Assembly (NCBI RefSeq): GCF_026130545.1
Contig: NZ_JAMOIM010000011.1
Location: forward strand, 144,317-208,316
Direction: 5' to 3'
Source: Lichenifustis flavocetrariae
GTDB taxonomy: Bacteria; Pseudomonadota; Alphaproteobacteria; Rhizobiales; Beijerinckiaceae
Length of the DNA: 64,000 bases
Shown: one piece after another, positions 31,992-41,948 of the stretch
How positions within the stretch are numbered: position 1 is the stretch's first letter
Layout of the letters: each line of letters begins with the position of its first letter
Translations under genes and position numbers: made by a program
The notes under the pieces: model-generated
What the model was told of the DNA's origin: nothing
What the model saw: only the letters and a program-made list of their open reading frames with translations
Database searches by the model: none

Positions 31992-32326
31992 TCGGCCGCC
32001 TCACGTGGCAGTTGGAGTGGGGCGCCGAGGAAGACTTCCTCCTGGGGCTTCTGGCCGAGGGTGACATCCCGGCCGCGCTGCTCTCACGGCCGTCGTTGAA
32101 GCGGCACCTCCTGCCGATCTGGGATGCCTTTCATGCCCTTGCCGGCGATCGGCAGCTCGGCATGGGCATCGGCCCGATCCCCTTCACCGCGATCGACCGC
32201 TACGCCGGCCGCTTCGGCATCGACGATCGCGACGAGTTCCACCGCTTCCACGCGCTGATCTCGGCGATGGACGCTGCGCATCAAAAGCATTGGGCCGACA
32301 AAGTGAGGGACGCCGCGCGTGGATGA
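31988..32326 (+). CDS. Frameshift extension of the tail chaperone (gpT part)
   Basis: An open stretch of 112 codons read only after the -1 shift, producing a fusion of about 248 residues with the upstream protein. It begins LIGRLTWQLEWGAEEDFLLGLLAEGDIPAALLSRPSLKRHLLPIW and ends near the tape-measure start. It lacks a start codon of its own near the slip site, which supports expression by frameshift. In lambda the T part contacts the tape measure and tube. Confidence 0.83.
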   Translation: MIGRLTWQLEWGAEEDFLLGLLAEGDIPAALLSRPSLKRHLLPIWDAFHALAGDRQLGMGIGPIPFTAIDRYAGRFGIDDRDEFHRFHALISAMDAAHQKHWADKVRDAARG

Positions 32327-35300
32327 CGTCATTTCCAGAGTCCAGGTCGATTATGTCTCGACCGGCGCCGACAAGGTCGCGGCCGATTACAACCGGGTCG
32401 CCCAGGCCGAGGCCAATCTCGCACGCACGTCGACCGGCACCGCTTCGGTCACCGACAGCCTGTCGCGCTCAACCCTCTCGGCGCAGCGTGCGCTCGAGTC
32501 CTACACGCGCTCGCATGATCCCCTGTCCCGCGCGCTTGCCGACCTGGCGCGGGGCGAACGCCTCGCGGCCGCAGCGCGGGCGCAGGGGATAGCGTCTACC
32601 GACGCGCATTCGCGGGCGCTTGAGAATGCCCGCAAGCGGGTCGCCGAGCTGAAAGACGAGGTCGAGAAGCACTCGGCGTCGATGGGTCTCAATCGCAACC
32701 AGACGATGGAGCTCACCCACGTCGCGAAAAGCCTCGTCGACCAGCTTGCTGCCGGCGCTTCGCCGATGCGGGCGCTTGAGGTCGAAGGCGGCCGCATCGC
32801 CCAGGTCTTCGCCGAGGACAAGGGCGGCGTGACCGGCACCTTCAAGGCTTTGGGCGCGATGATCGGCGGCCTGCTCACGCCGACGGTGCTGCTCACCGGT
32901 GCGGTCGGCGGCTTGGCAATCGCCGGGGGCGCCGCGTTCCTGGCCTATGAGAGCGGCGAGGCGAAGCTCGCGACGTCCATGGACGGCGTCGGCCGGCGCG
33001 CCGGCGAGACGATCGCCAAGCTCAACGATCTCGCCGAGGCCGGTGCGCGCGTCGGCCACCTCACGACATCGCAGGCGATCGGCCTTGCGGCCGACTACAC
33101 GAAGGTCGGCATCGGGTCGGACACGACCGCGAGCCTGATCGGCTCGACCAAGGCCTATGCGCGCGCGACCGGCAGCGATGTCGACGAGGCGGCGAAGTCG
33201 CTCGCGCAGGCCTTCGCCGATCCTGCCAAGGGCGCCCTCGATCTCGACAAGCAGCTCGGCTTCCTCGACGGGCAGCTCAAGACGACGATCGACAACTATG
33301 AGCAGCAAGGCAATCTCGCCGCGGCCCGTCGCGTCCTGGCCGACGCCTTGAACAAGAGCTTGGCGCAGACGACGGATGTCACCTGGGGCTTCTCGCACGC
33401 GCTCGAAGACGCCAAGAACTGGCTCGTCGACGGTTTCAGCAAAGCCGGCAAGGCGATCGAAGGCGCGGTCTTCGGCGGCACGCTGCAGGACCAGTTGCAG
33501 TTCTACAAGAACCAACTCCCCACGACGTCGAGCGCTCTGCCGGGCAACTTCAACACCGAAAACGTCGAGCGCCGGATCGCCGACCTTGAGCGCCGGCTCA
33601 CCGAGGAAGCCAATGCGCCGGCCCGTGCCGCCGCGGCCAAGCGCGAGGCCGACGCCAACGACCTGTCGCAACGGGCCGACGGAATCGTGCGCGACGTGCT
33701 GCCCGAGATCGTCCGCGCGCAGACGACGGCCAATAACCTCGTGGTGCTGAGCCACGCCTTGTCCGACCCGCTCGTGCTGTCGAAGCTCGGCGTGACAGTC
33801 GGCCAGGCGCAACATGCCTTCGGCAACCTCACGGTCCAGCAATCCACCGCCGATCCGTTGAAGGCGATGGCCGAGGATTCGCGCCTTGCCGTGCAGTCGA
33901 TCGAGGCCTTCACCTTGGCCGAACGCGTCGCGGTCGAGGCACGACGGGCCGAGATCACGGTGCTGCGCGAGTCGGGCGACGTCCGCAAGGCGGCGCTCGC
34001 GGCCGAGATTGCCCGCAACGAAGAGATCGCCAAGGCGAACAATGCGGCGCAGGACCGGCTCGATCAGGCGCGGCAGGACCGCGCCCTCGTCGGCCTGTCG
34101 CCCTATGCGCGGGGCCGGCAGGAGATCGTCAACCAATATCAGGGCGTCGGTGGCCTGTTCGCGAAGGATGGCGCGACCTCGACCGAGCTGCGGGACGCCA
34201 TGAAGCCCGTCGCTGCGGACCTTGAGTCCGCAGCCGACACGATCGCGGCAGCCCTGCGCCGTGGTGCCGCCGCCATCACGGCCGCGGTGAACCCTTACGG
34301 CAGCATTCCGGCCTTCAAATCCGCGAATGACAATGGATCGACCTTGGGCGCCCTCGGTCGCGCGCCGGCCTCGATCTTCCCGATGATCTCGGATGCCGCC
34401 GATCGCACCGGCATCGATCCGAGCATCATCGCGGCGATCGGCGAGCGAGAGAACGGCTTCCGTCTCACCGGCGGCACGAGCACCGTCGGTCCCGACGGGC
34501 GCCCGGCCTCGACGGCCTGGGGCTATGGTCAGCTCACCAATGGTGCGGTCAAGGATGTGGCGAGCGTCGTGCCGGGCTTCAACAAATATGATCCGTCGAC
34601 CGCGGTCTTCGGTTCGGCCGAATATCTGAGCATCCTGGCGCGACGCAACGGCGGCGACATGACGGCGGCCCTCAATGCCTATGGCGGCACGCCAAGCTAT
34701 GCCGCCGACATCGAGAAGCGCGCCGGATCGCCTCTGACTGTCAACGGCGGCGGGACCGTGGCGCCGATCGCCTCGACGGCCCTCGCCAGCGACAAGCAAG
34801 CGATGCAGACACAGCTCTCCGGCTATGACGAAGAGCACTATGCTGGCCCGTTGAAGGCCGCGAACCAGGCGCTCGACAACCAGATCGCGTTGCTCGATCG
34901 CCAGAAGGCGACGCTTGGCGAGTCAGCCGCCAAGGTTCAAGGGGCGGCCGAGGCGCAGCGCCTCATGAACCAATATGTCAATGAAGGCGTGCCGATCACC
35001 GACAAGCTGCGCGCCGAGATCGCCGCCTATGGCGACCGCGTCGCGACCGTGGCGCAGCAGACGGCCGATTTCCAGGCGCAGCAGCAGCGGCTCATCGCAT
35101 CCATGGACATGGTGCGCTCGACGGCTCGCGACGGCCTCGGCACGCTGGTCGACGATCTGATCAAGGGCAAGAGCGCCGGGGAAGCCTTCGCCGACGTCCT
35201 CGAACACATCATGCAAAAGCTGCTGTCGATGGCCGAAGATCAACTGATCGAGGGGCTGTTCGGCAAGACGGGCGCGACGGGCGGCGGCCTCTTCGGGTCG

Positions 35301-35609
35301 CTCACCGGCGGCCTCGGCTCGCTCTTCGGGATCGGTGCGAACGCCGACGGCACCGACGACTGGCGCGGTGGCCCGACATGGGTCGGCGAGCGCGGTCCCG
35401 AGATCGTCAACCTGCCCGCCCATGCGCAGGTCGTGCCGAACGGTCCCGCCACCAACCCGGTCGCCGCCAACAGCAACACGCGCGACAGCCGGCCGAACGT
35501 CATCCACTTCAACGTGTCGACGCCTAGCCCGCAAGCCTTTGCGGCCTCGCAAAGCCAAATCGCGACCGTCTTGAGCCGCGCCGTGGCGCACGGCCAGCGG
35601 AACGCCTGA
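32319..35609 (+). CDS. Tape measure protein with embedded lytic transglycosylase domain
   Basis: Sets tail length and helps DNA entry; 1096 residues from GTG 32319. The N-terminus is helical and coiled (SRVQVDYVSTGADKVAADYNRVAQAEANL), followed by a tail-length-type domain with hydrophobic segments (GTFKALGAMIGGLLTPTVLLTGAVGGLAIAGGAAF, about 175-210). A lysozyme-like SLT domain is at about 685-800: DPSIIAAIGERENGF (likely catalytic Glu), then GYGQLTNGAVKDV and YLSILARRNGGDMTAALNAYGG. It should open peptidoglycan during infection. The C-terminal part ends with a Gly-rich LFGSLTGGLGSLFGIGANADGTDDWRGGPTWVGERGPEIVNLP, a common tape-measure ending. Overlaps the chaperone extension by 8 bases. Confidence 0.92.
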   Translation: MDDVISRVQVDYVSTGADKVAADYNRVAQAEANLARTSTGTASVTDSLSRSTLSAQRALESYTRSHDPLSRALADLARGERLAAAARAQGIASTDAHSRALENARKRVAELKDEVEKHSASMGLNRNQTMELTHVAKSLVDQLAAGASPMRALEVEGGRIAQVFAEDKGGVTGTFKALGAMIGGLLTPTVLLTGAVGGLAIAGGAAFLAYESGEAKLATSMDGVGRRAGETIAKLNDLAEAGARVGHLTTSQAIGLAADYTKVGIGSDTTASLIGSTKAYARATGSDVDEAAKSLAQAFADPAKGALDLDKQLGFLDGQLKTTIDNYEQQGNLAAARRVLADALNKSLAQTTDVTWGFSHALEDAKNWLVDGFSKAGKAIEGAVFGGTLQDQLQFYKNQLPTTSSALPGNFNTENVERRIADLERRLTEEANAPARAAAAKREADANDLSQRADGIVRDVLPEIVRAQTTANNLVVLSHALSDPLVLSKLGVTVGQAQHAFGNLTVQQSTADPLKAMAEDSRLAVQSIEAFTLAERVAVEARRAEITVLRESGDVRKAALAAEIARNEEIAKANNAAQDRLDQARQDRALVGLSPYARGRQEIVNQYQGVGGLFAKDGATSTELRDAMKPVAADLESAADTIAAALRRGAAAITAAVNPYGSIPAFKSANDNGSTLGALGRAPASIFPMISDAADRTGIDPSIIAAIGERENGFRLTGGTSTVGPDGRPASTAWGYGQLTNGAVKDVASVVPGFNKYDPSTAVFGSAEYLSILARRNGGDMTAALNAYGGTPSYAADIEKRAGSPLTVNGGGTVAPIASTALASDKQAMQTQLSGYDEEHYAGPLKAANQALDNQIALLDRQKATLGESAAKVQGAAEAQRLMNQYVNEGVPITDKLRAEIAAYGDRVATVAQQTADFQAQQQRLIASMDMVRSTARDGLGTLVDDLIKGKSAGEAFADVLEHIMQKLLSMAEDQLIEGLFGKTGATGGGLFGSLTGGLGSLFGIGANADGTDDWRGGPTWVGERGPEIVNLPAHAQVVPNGPATNPVAANSNTRDSRPNVIHFNVSTPSPQAFAASQSQIATVLSRAVAHGQRNA

Positions 35610-35610
35610 G

Positions 35611-36246
35611 ATGGCGGGGTTCCATGAGGTGCGCTTCCCGATCGCGATCTCACGCGACTCCAAGGCCGGCGTGCAGCGGCAGACCGACGTCGTCGCGCTG
35701 CGCTCCGGTGCCGAGGAACGCAACGCGCTCTGGGCGCTCGGGCGCCGGAAGTACAATGCCGGCTACGGCACCAAGACGCTCGCGGACCTGCAGGCCGTGG
35801 TGCAGTTCTTCGAGGCGCGCCGCGGCCGCTTCCATGGGTTCCGATGGCGGGACACTCTCGACTACACGTCGTCGCCACCCGGCGTGAACCCGAGCTGCCT
35901 CGATCAGTCGATTGGCACCGGCAACGGGTCGGCGAAGACCTTCCAGCTTTGCAAGCTCTATGGCGACAGCTTCGATCCGTTTGTGCGCACGATCGCGAAG
36001 CCCATCTCGGGCACGGTGCTGGTCGGTCTCAACGGCGTGCAGAAGACAGTCGGGAGCGATTTCACCGTCGACACGACCACGGGCCTCGTCACCTTCGCGG
36101 CCGCGCCGGCGAACGGCGCCGTCGTCACGGCCGGCTTTCAATTCGACGTGCCTGTGCGCTTCGACACCGACTATCTCGAAGTGAACTTGAGCGCCCTCGG
36201 CTACGGCGAAATGCCGGACATCCCGATTATCGAGATCAGGACGTGA
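35611..36246 (+). CDS. Tail tip protein, DUF2460 (GTA gp12-like)
   Basis: A 211-residue distal-tail protein of the DUF2460 family. FHEVRFPIAISRDSKAGVQRQTDVVALRSGAEERNALWALGRRKYNAGYGTKTLADLQAVVQFFEARRGRFHGFRWRD is the family signature, and the C-terminal SALGYGEMPDIPIIEIR is also typical. It is the first of four genes in the order of the Rhodobacter-type gene transfer agent tail tip. It overlaps the next gene by 4 bases. Confidence 0.93.
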   Translation: MAGFHEVRFPIAISRDSKAGVQRQTDVVALRSGAEERNALWALGRRKYNAGYGTKTLADLQAVVQFFEARRGRFHGFRWRDTLDYTSSPPGVNPSCLDQSIGTGNGSAKTFQLCKLYGDSFDPFVRTIAKPISGTVLVGLNGVQKTVGSDFTVDTTTGLVTFAAAPANGAVVTAGFQFDVPVRFDTDYLEVNLSALGYGEMPDIPIIEIRT

Positions 36247-37136
36247 AGGCGCTTTCGGCCCCGCTCGCGGCCCATCTCGCCTCCGGTTCAACAACGATGG
36301 CCTATTGCTGGCGCGTGACCCGGCACGACGGCATCGTATTGGGCTTCACCGAGCACGACCGCGACCTCGTCTATGCGGGCACGACCTTCGCGGCCTCGAC
36401 GGGCTTCTCGGCCTCGCAGATCGAGCAGAGTCTCGGCCTCTCGATCGACAACATGAACGCCGAGGGCGCACTGTCCTCGGCCGCCATCACGGATGCCGAC
36501 ATCCTGGCCGGCCGCTATGACGATGCGACGGTCGAACTCTTCTGGGTCAACTGGTCGGACCCGTCGATGGGGATCACGATCGCGGCCGGCAACATCGGCG
36601 AGGTGAAGCGGCAGGGCGTCGCCTTCTCGGCCGAGTTCCGCTCGATCGCCAACCGGCTCAACCAGAAGATCGGGCAGACCTATGAGCGGACCTGCTCGGC
36701 CAAGCTCGGCGACAGCCGGTGCAAGATCGACCTCACGTCTGCCGCGTACGGCGGCAGTTGCGTGGCCGAGACGGCCGGCCTCACGGCGCAGATCATCGCG
36801 GCCGGCCTCTCGGGCTATGCGAAGGACTGGTTTTCGGGGGGCACGCTTCGCTTCACCTCCGGCGCCAACACCGGGCTTACTTTCGAGCTCAAGGCGCATC
36901 TGCGCACGAGCGGCGTCGATCTGCTTGAGATGTGGATGCCGACGCCGTTCCCGGTCGCGATCGGCGACACCGCAACGGTGACGGCCGGCTGCCGCAAGAC
37001 CTTTGCTGTGTGTAAATCGAAATTCGACAACCACGTGAACTTCCGCGGCTACCCGCACATCCCCGGCACCGATGCGGTGACGCGCTACGGCGTCACCGGT
37101 GCCTTCGGACAGAGCGGCGGCTCGCTCTTCGGGTGA
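36243..37136 (+). CDS. Tail tip hub protein, DUF2163 (GTA gp13-like)
   Basis: A 297-residue baseplate hub protein from GTG 36243. LAAHLASGSTTMAYCWRVTRHDGIVLGFTEHDRDLVYAGTTFAASTGFSASQIEQSLGLSIDNMNAEGAL is the DUF2163 signature. A cysteine cluster (TCSAKLGDSRCKID, then GCRKTFAVCKSKFDNHVNFRGYPHIPG) matches the iron-sulfur-binding hub of gene transfer agents; four of these cysteines (about 157, 165, 254, 261) could hold the cluster. Confidence 0.92.
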   Translation: MKALSAPLAAHLASGSTTMAYCWRVTRHDGIVLGFTEHDRDLVYAGTTFAASTGFSASQIEQSLGLSIDNMNAEGALSSAAITDADILAGRYDDATVELFWVNWSDPSMGITIAAGNIGEVKRQGVAFSAEFRSIANRLNQKIGQTYERTCSAKLGDSRCKIDLTSAAYGGSCVAETAGLTAQIIAAGLSGYAKDWFSGGTLRFTSGANTGLTFELKAHLRTSGVDLLEMWMPTPFPVAIGDTATVTAGCRKTFAVCKSKFDNHVNFRGYPHIPGTDAVTRYGVTGAFGQSGGSLFG

Positions 37137-37600
37137 CCATGCCGGCGCCAGGGCGCAATCCGACCCGTGAGGACATCGTGCGCGCGGCGCGCCGCTACAT
37201 CGGCACGCCGTACCATCATCAGGCGGCGCTCGCCGGGGCGGGGTGCGATTGCCTCGGACTCGTGCGCGGCGTGTGGCGCGACCTCTATGGGTCGGAACCC
37301 GAAGTGCCGCCACCCTACACGCCCGATTGGGGCGAGACGGGCGCGATCGAGCACATGCTCGCGGCCGCCACGCGGCATCTCGTGCCGGTCGATGTCGGCA
37401 CGGCCGACGCCGGCGACGTGATGATCTTCCGCCTGCGCAACGGCGTGATCGCCAAGCATGCCGCCATCCTCACGAGCCGCACGTCGATGATCCACGCGCA
37501 ATCCGAAGATCGGGTCCGCGAGGTGACCATGAACGGCTGGTGGCTTCGGCATGTGGCCGCGGCATTCGCGTTCCCGAACCGCGAAGAATCGTCGCCATGA
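37133..37600 (+). CDS. NlpC/P60 cell-wall peptidase of the tail tip (GTA gp14-like)
   Basis: A 155-residue peptidoglycan peptidase from GTG 37133 (GTGA overlap) with ATG at 37139 as alternative. Conserved features are ARRYIGTPYHHQAALAGAGCDCLGLVRGVWRDLYG, with catalytic Cys40 in the CDCLGLV motif, and RNGVIAKHAAILTS with the His at about 106. It probably cuts the wall during DNA injection. Confidence 0.93.
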   Translation: MTMPAPGRNPTREDIVRAARRYIGTPYHHQAALAGAGCDCLGLVRGVWRDLYGSEPEVPPPYTPDWGETGAIEHMLAAATRHLVPVDVGTADAGDVMIFRLRNGVIAKHAAILTSRTSMIHAQSEDRVREVTMNGWWLRHVAAAFAFPNREESSP

Positions 37601-37739
37601 AAAGCGATCGCAGTGCGACTTCGAGGCGGGATGCAGTGCCGGACACCTTACGAGCAGCTGGCAGTTACGGCGTGAGGCATAAACATGCTTGCACGGGCGG
37701 CCCTGGCGAGTCCAGGCCTGACAAGTAGAGATTCCAGCA

Positions 37740-40700
37740 ATGGCAACTCTTCTTCTCCGGGCCGCCGGCACCGCGATCGGCACCGTCCTGGGCGGGCCGA
37801 TCGGCGGCCTGATCGGCGGCACCATCGGGGCCATCGGCGGCGCCGTCGTCGACACGCTGCTGATCAATGCGCTCACGAGCCGCAAGCAGCACACGCCGCA
37901 GCTCGATCAGATCAACATCACCAACTCCACCGAGGGCAATGCCGTCCGCAAGCTCTGGGGTCGCATGCGGCTCGGCGGCAACGTGATCTGGTGTTCGCAG
38001 TTCAAACAGTACACGACCAAGGAAAAAACCTCGTCGGGCAAGGGGTTCGGATCTTCGACCTCGACCAAGGTCACGCATTATTCGCTCTCCTTCGCGGTGG
38101 CGTTCTGCGAAGGCGGCGACAGCGTGCAGATCGGCCGCATCTGGGCGGACGGCAACGTGCTCGACCAGACGAAATATACGTTCGTCTTCTACAACGGTTC
38201 GGAAGGGCAGTTGCCCGACGCCTTCATCGAATCGATCGAGGGCACCGGCAACGTGCCGGCCTATCGCGGCACGGCCTACCTCGTCTTTCAGAATATGACG
38301 CTCGACGACTTCGGTAATCGCATGCCGCAGATCACGGCCGAGATCATCCGCACGCCGCCGATCCCCGATCCGAACGACCTCACCAACCTGCTGCGCTCGG
38401 TCGCGTTGCTGCCCGGCGCCGGCGAGTTCGTCCTCAACACGACTATCGTCAAGTCGTCGGACGGCTTCGGCAACTGGTATCCCGAAAACGAGCATTCGCC
38501 CCTGGGCGCCTCCGATATCCAGGTGTCGTTGCTGCAGCTCGAAGAGACGCTGCCGAACCGCGCGGCGGTGTCGCTGATCGTGACGTGGTTCGGCACCGAC
38601 CTGCGCGCAGGCGCTTGCCATATCACGCCCAAGGTCGAGACGCGCACCAAAACGGTCACGCCGGCCTCGGCCGAATGGGCGGTGGCCGGCTATACGCGGG
38701 CGACCGCGCCGCTCGTGACACAGATCGACCCGGCAAACCTCGACCCGACGGGCCTCGCTGGGTCGGCGCCGCCGACCGGCTTGGTGCCAGCCTTCGGGGG
38801 GACGCCGTCTGACCATTCCGTGTTGGAAGCGATCGCCGACATGAAGGGCAAGGGCCTTCGGGTAATGTTCTACCCCTTCGTGATGATGGACATTCCGGCC
38901 GGCAACGGGCTGCCCGATCCGCACGGCGGCGCCGAGCAAGCGCCGTTCCCTTGGCGGGGGCGGATCACGTGCTATCCCGGCCCGGATCAACCCGGCACGG
39001 TCGACAAGACCGCCGCGGCCGCGACACAGGTCAACGCCTTCTTCGCCCAATATGCCGCGATGGTGACGCATTACGCGAGCCTCTGCGTCGCCGCCGGCGG
39101 GGTCGACAGCTTCATCATCGGCTCGGAACTGGTCGGCCTCACGCAACTTCGGTCGAGCGCCGGCGACGGCACCTATCCGGCCGTGCAGCAGTTGAAGAGC
39201 CTCGCCGCCACCGTGAAGGGCACTCTCGGCGCCGGGTGCAAGGTCGGCTATGCGGCCGACTGGACCGAGTATCACGCGCACCGGCCGAGCGACGGCAGCA
39301 ACGACGTCATCTTCAACATGGACCCGCTGTGGTCCGACAGTCACATCGACTTCGTCGGCATCGACAATTACCTGCCGATGTCGGATTGGCGCGACGGCGC
39401 GCCCAACGTCGACAGCGATCCCGTGGCGGGACCGTTCACGATCTATGACAAGAGCTACCTCGCGCGGAACATCGAGGGTGGCGAGGACTTCGACTGGTAT
39501 TACGCGAGCCCGGCCGACCGGGTGAGCCAGGCCCGGACGCCGATCGTCGACACAGCCTATGCCGAGCATTGGGTGTTCCGGCAGAAGGACATCCGCTCGT
39601 GGTGGTCGAGCCCCCATCGTTCGCGGCTCGGCGGGGTGCGGGCGGGCGCGGCAACATCCTACGTGCCGCAGGGCAAGCCGATCTGGTTCACCGAGTTCGG
39701 CTGTCCGGCGGTCGACAAGGGGCCGAACCAACCCAACGTCTTCTACGATCCGAAGTCCTCGGAATCATCGCTGCCTTACTTCTCGCTCGGCTCGAAGGAC
39801 GATCCCGTCCAGCGCGCCTATCTCGAAGTGATGCTCGCCTATTGGCGCGACCATGCGCCGACGTCGGGCATCTATGGCGGCCCGATGCTCACGACCGACA
39901 ACATGTTCGCCTGGGCGTGGGACGCGCGGCCGTTCCCCGATTTCCCCGGCCGCACCGCGGTGTGGCACGACACCCCGAATTACGAGCTCGGACACTGGCT
40001 GACCGGGCGCGCCGGTGAGGTGCCGTTGAAATGGATCATCGCCGAACTCTGCGCGGCAGTCGGCGTCACGGCCTATGACACGACGGACCTCCTGAGCGCG
40101 TCGACCCTCGTGCTCGGGTTTGCCAACGACGCGATCGCGAGCCCGCGCGACATCCTGGCCGGCCTCATGGACGCGTTCCAATTCGACGCCCGCGAGTCCG
40201 GCGGTGTGATCGCGTTCTTCGCCAAGGGCAACGTGCGCGTGACGCCCTTGTCGGACGCCGACCTCGTCGTCACGAGCGATGCCGATCCCGGCTACAGCTT
40301 CACGCGGAGCTCCGACACCGATCTGCCGGGCGCGGTGCGCCTCTCCTACGCCGATCCGTTCCGGGCCTATGCCTCGGCCGCGACCGAGGCGCGAAGGGCG
40401 GTCGGCAACTCGCAGAACGTCGCCCAGGTCTCGACGGCCGCCGCCCTCGACGGGGCCTATGCGGCCGATGTCGCCTTGAGCGTCCTGCAGCAGGCCTGGG
40501 CGGCGCGCGAGGTGGGCGCCATCAAGGTGCCGCCCTCGCGCCTTGCGCTCGACAGCGGCGATGCCGTGACGGTGACGGTCGACGGCATCACCTTGTCGTT
40601 CCGGATCAAGGCCATCGAGACCACCACCTATCGGGCGCTCAATCTCGTCGGCTTCGACCCGTCGCTGCTCGTCGTGGCGTCGCCGCCGGTCGGCCAGCCG

Positions 40701-41678
40701 GGGGCGCCGCGGCTCGGCACCTTCGGGCCGCCCGTGATCGAGTTCATGGAACTGCCGCCCGTGACCGGGCAGGAGAGCGAGCTCTGGGCGCCTCGCATCG
40801 CTGCCTATGCCAACCCTTGGGCGGGGATCGACATCTATCGCGGCAACGGCGGCGGCGGTTGGGATTACGTCACGACGGTCGAAAGCCCGTCGACCATGGG
40901 CGAACTCACGAGCCCGCTCTACGCCGGCCCGGTCGACCGATGGGACCGCGGCAACGCGCTCTATGTGCAGTTCTACGGCGCGGCGGGGCTGCTCTCGCTC
41001 ACCGAGCCCCAAGTGCTCGCCGGTGCCGGCGCGATCGCGGTCAAGAACCCGGATGGTGCCTGGGAAGTCCTGCAGTACCAGACCGCGACGCTCACCGGGA
41101 CGAACAGCTATCGACTGTCGAAGCTCTTGCGCGGGCAGCTCGGCACCGAAGGGGCGATGCGCGCGCCCGTCCCGACGGGCGCGCGGGTCGTGGTGCTCGA
41201 CGCCAACACGTTGACGCCGCTCGACACGATCCTCGACAGCCGCTCGCTCGCACAGGACGTGCGCTATGGGCCGAGCCTCTATGGCGTGACCGACCCGAGC
41301 TTCACCGAAACGACCGTCCAGGGCTCACCTGTCGGCCTGCGCCCATTTTCGGTCAGCCAGATCGCGGGTCGGCGCGATCCGGCGTCGGGCGACGTGACCT
41401 TCACATGGGAGCGCCGCACCCGCTTCGCCGGCGATGCCTGGGATACCGCGAGCGTGCCGCTCAACGAAGACGAGGAAGCCTATGACGTCGAGGTGCTGGA
41501 CGGTGCCGGCCACGTGGTCCGCACGGTCTCAAGCGTGGCCTCGCCGAGTTGGACCTATTCGGCCGCGCAGCAGACCGCCGATTTCGGCAGCGGCCTCACC
41601 GCCTACACGCTCAACGTCTATCAGCTCTCGGTCCTCTACGGCCGCGGGCAAGGGGCGACGAAGACGGTCTACCTTTGA
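37740..41678 (+). CDS. Host-specificity tail protein with GTA TIM-barrel domain (gp15-like)
   Basis: A 1312-residue tail-tip megatron protein. The N-terminus has a Gly-rich hydrophobic stretch (TAIGTVLGGPIGGLIGGTIGAIGGAVVDTLL), then the ring part (KLWGRMRLGGNVIWCSQF...). From about 400 to 720 is the GTA TIM-barrel-like domain: YAAMVTHYASLCVAAGGVDSFIIGSELVGLTQLRS, VGYAADWTEYHAHRPSDGSNDVIFNMDPLWSDSHIDFVGIDNY, and GKPIWFTEFGCPAVDKGPNQPNVFYDP, which look like a glycoside-hydrolase barrel. A phage-tail_3 domain follows (about 770-960) and beta modules end it. It contacts the host surface. The 139 bases upstream hold no gene. Confidence 0.93.
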   Translation: MATLLLRAAGTAIGTVLGGPIGGLIGGTIGAIGGAVVDTLLINALTSRKQHTPQLDQINITNSTEGNAVRKLWGRMRLGGNVIWCSQFKQYTTKEKTSSGKGFGSSTSTKVTHYSLSFAVAFCEGGDSVQIGRIWADGNVLDQTKYTFVFYNGSEGQLPDAFIESIEGTGNVPAYRGTAYLVFQNMTLDDFGNRMPQITAEIIRTPPIPDPNDLTNLLRSVALLPGAGEFVLNTTIVKSSDGFGNWYPENEHSPLGASDIQVSLLQLEETLPNRAAVSLIVTWFGTDLRAGACHITPKVETRTKTVTPASAEWAVAGYTRATAPLVTQIDPANLDPTGLAGSAPPTGLVPAFGGTPSDHSVLEAIADMKGKGLRVMFYPFVMMDIPAGNGLPDPHGGAEQAPFPWRGRITCYPGPDQPGTVDKTAAAATQVNAFFAQYAAMVTHYASLCVAAGGVDSFIIGSELVGLTQLRSSAGDGTYPAVQQLKSLAATVKGTLGAGCKVGYAADWTEYHAHRPSDGSNDVIFNMDPLWSDSHIDFVGIDNYLPMSDWRDGAPNVDSDPVAGPFTIYDKSYLARNIEGGEDFDWYYASPADRVSQARTPIVDTAYAEHWVFRQKDIRSWWSSPHRSRLGGVRAGAATSYVPQGKPIWFTEFGCPAVDKGPNQPNVFYDPKSSESSLPYFSLGSKDDPVQRAYLEVMLAYWRDHAPTSGIYGGPMLTTDNMFAWAWDARPFPDFPGRTAVWHDTPNYELGHWLTGRAGEVPLKWIIAELCAAVGVTAYDTTDLLSASTLVLGFANDAIASPRDILAGLMDAFQFDARESGGVIAFFAKGNVRVTPLSDADLVVTSDADPGYSFTRSSDTDLPGAVRLSYADPFRAYASAATEARRAVGNSQNVAQVSTAAALDGAYAADVALSVLQQAWAAREVGAIKVPPSRLALDSGDAVTVTVDGITLSFRIKAIETTTYRALNLVGFDPSLLVVASPPVGQPGAPRLGTFGPPVIEFMELPPVTGQESELWAPRIAAYANPWAGIDIYRGNGGGGWDYVTTVESPSTMGELTSPLYAGPVDRWDRGNALYVQFYGAAGLLSLTEPQVLAGAGAIAVKNPDGAWEVLQYQTATLTGTNSYRLSKLLRGQLGTEGAMRAPVPTGARVVVLDANTLTPLDTILDSRSLAQDVRYGPSLYGVTDPSFTETTVQGSPVGLRPFSVSQIAGRRDPASGDVTFTWERRTRFAGDAWDTASVPLNEDEEAYDVEVLDGAGHVVRTVSSVASPSWTYSAAQQTADFGSGLTAYTLNVYQLSVLYGRGQGATKTVYL

Positions 41679-41948
41679 GCCGCCTATGCAGCTCACACGG
41701 CCTCTGGTGTTAGTTGCAGACCATGCGAGACGTTTGTGACATATGGAAGCCATCTTAGAAGCGGCCGGCGAGGTAGCGCGCTAGCCCTTCGAGGAGTTTT
41801 CTGGGCCATCTCTCTCGGCGACAAAGATTGCAGTCTGTGACTTCGCTGGACAACCCTCAGCCAACCCAGCCGGCGGCGCCAAATAAGCTAGACATATCGG
41901 TTGCCCCGAACCACACTGCTTCTAACCTCGACAGCCTCAGGATACAAC
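41679..41948 (+). other. Junction between tail-tip gene and low-GC cassette B
   Basis: No gene is supported. GC content drops here. AGGA at 41938-41941 is the probable ribosome-binding site for the hydrolase. A short overlapping open frame from 41828 has no family resemblance. No clear promoter consensus could be placed. Confidence 0.4.

Noticed and set aside
32469..34838. 789-codon open frame on the minus strand opposite the tape measure
   Set aside because: High GC makes long antisense frames common; the product is Arg/Gly/Ala-rich without motifs, while the plus strand encodes a clear tape measure with a lytic domain.
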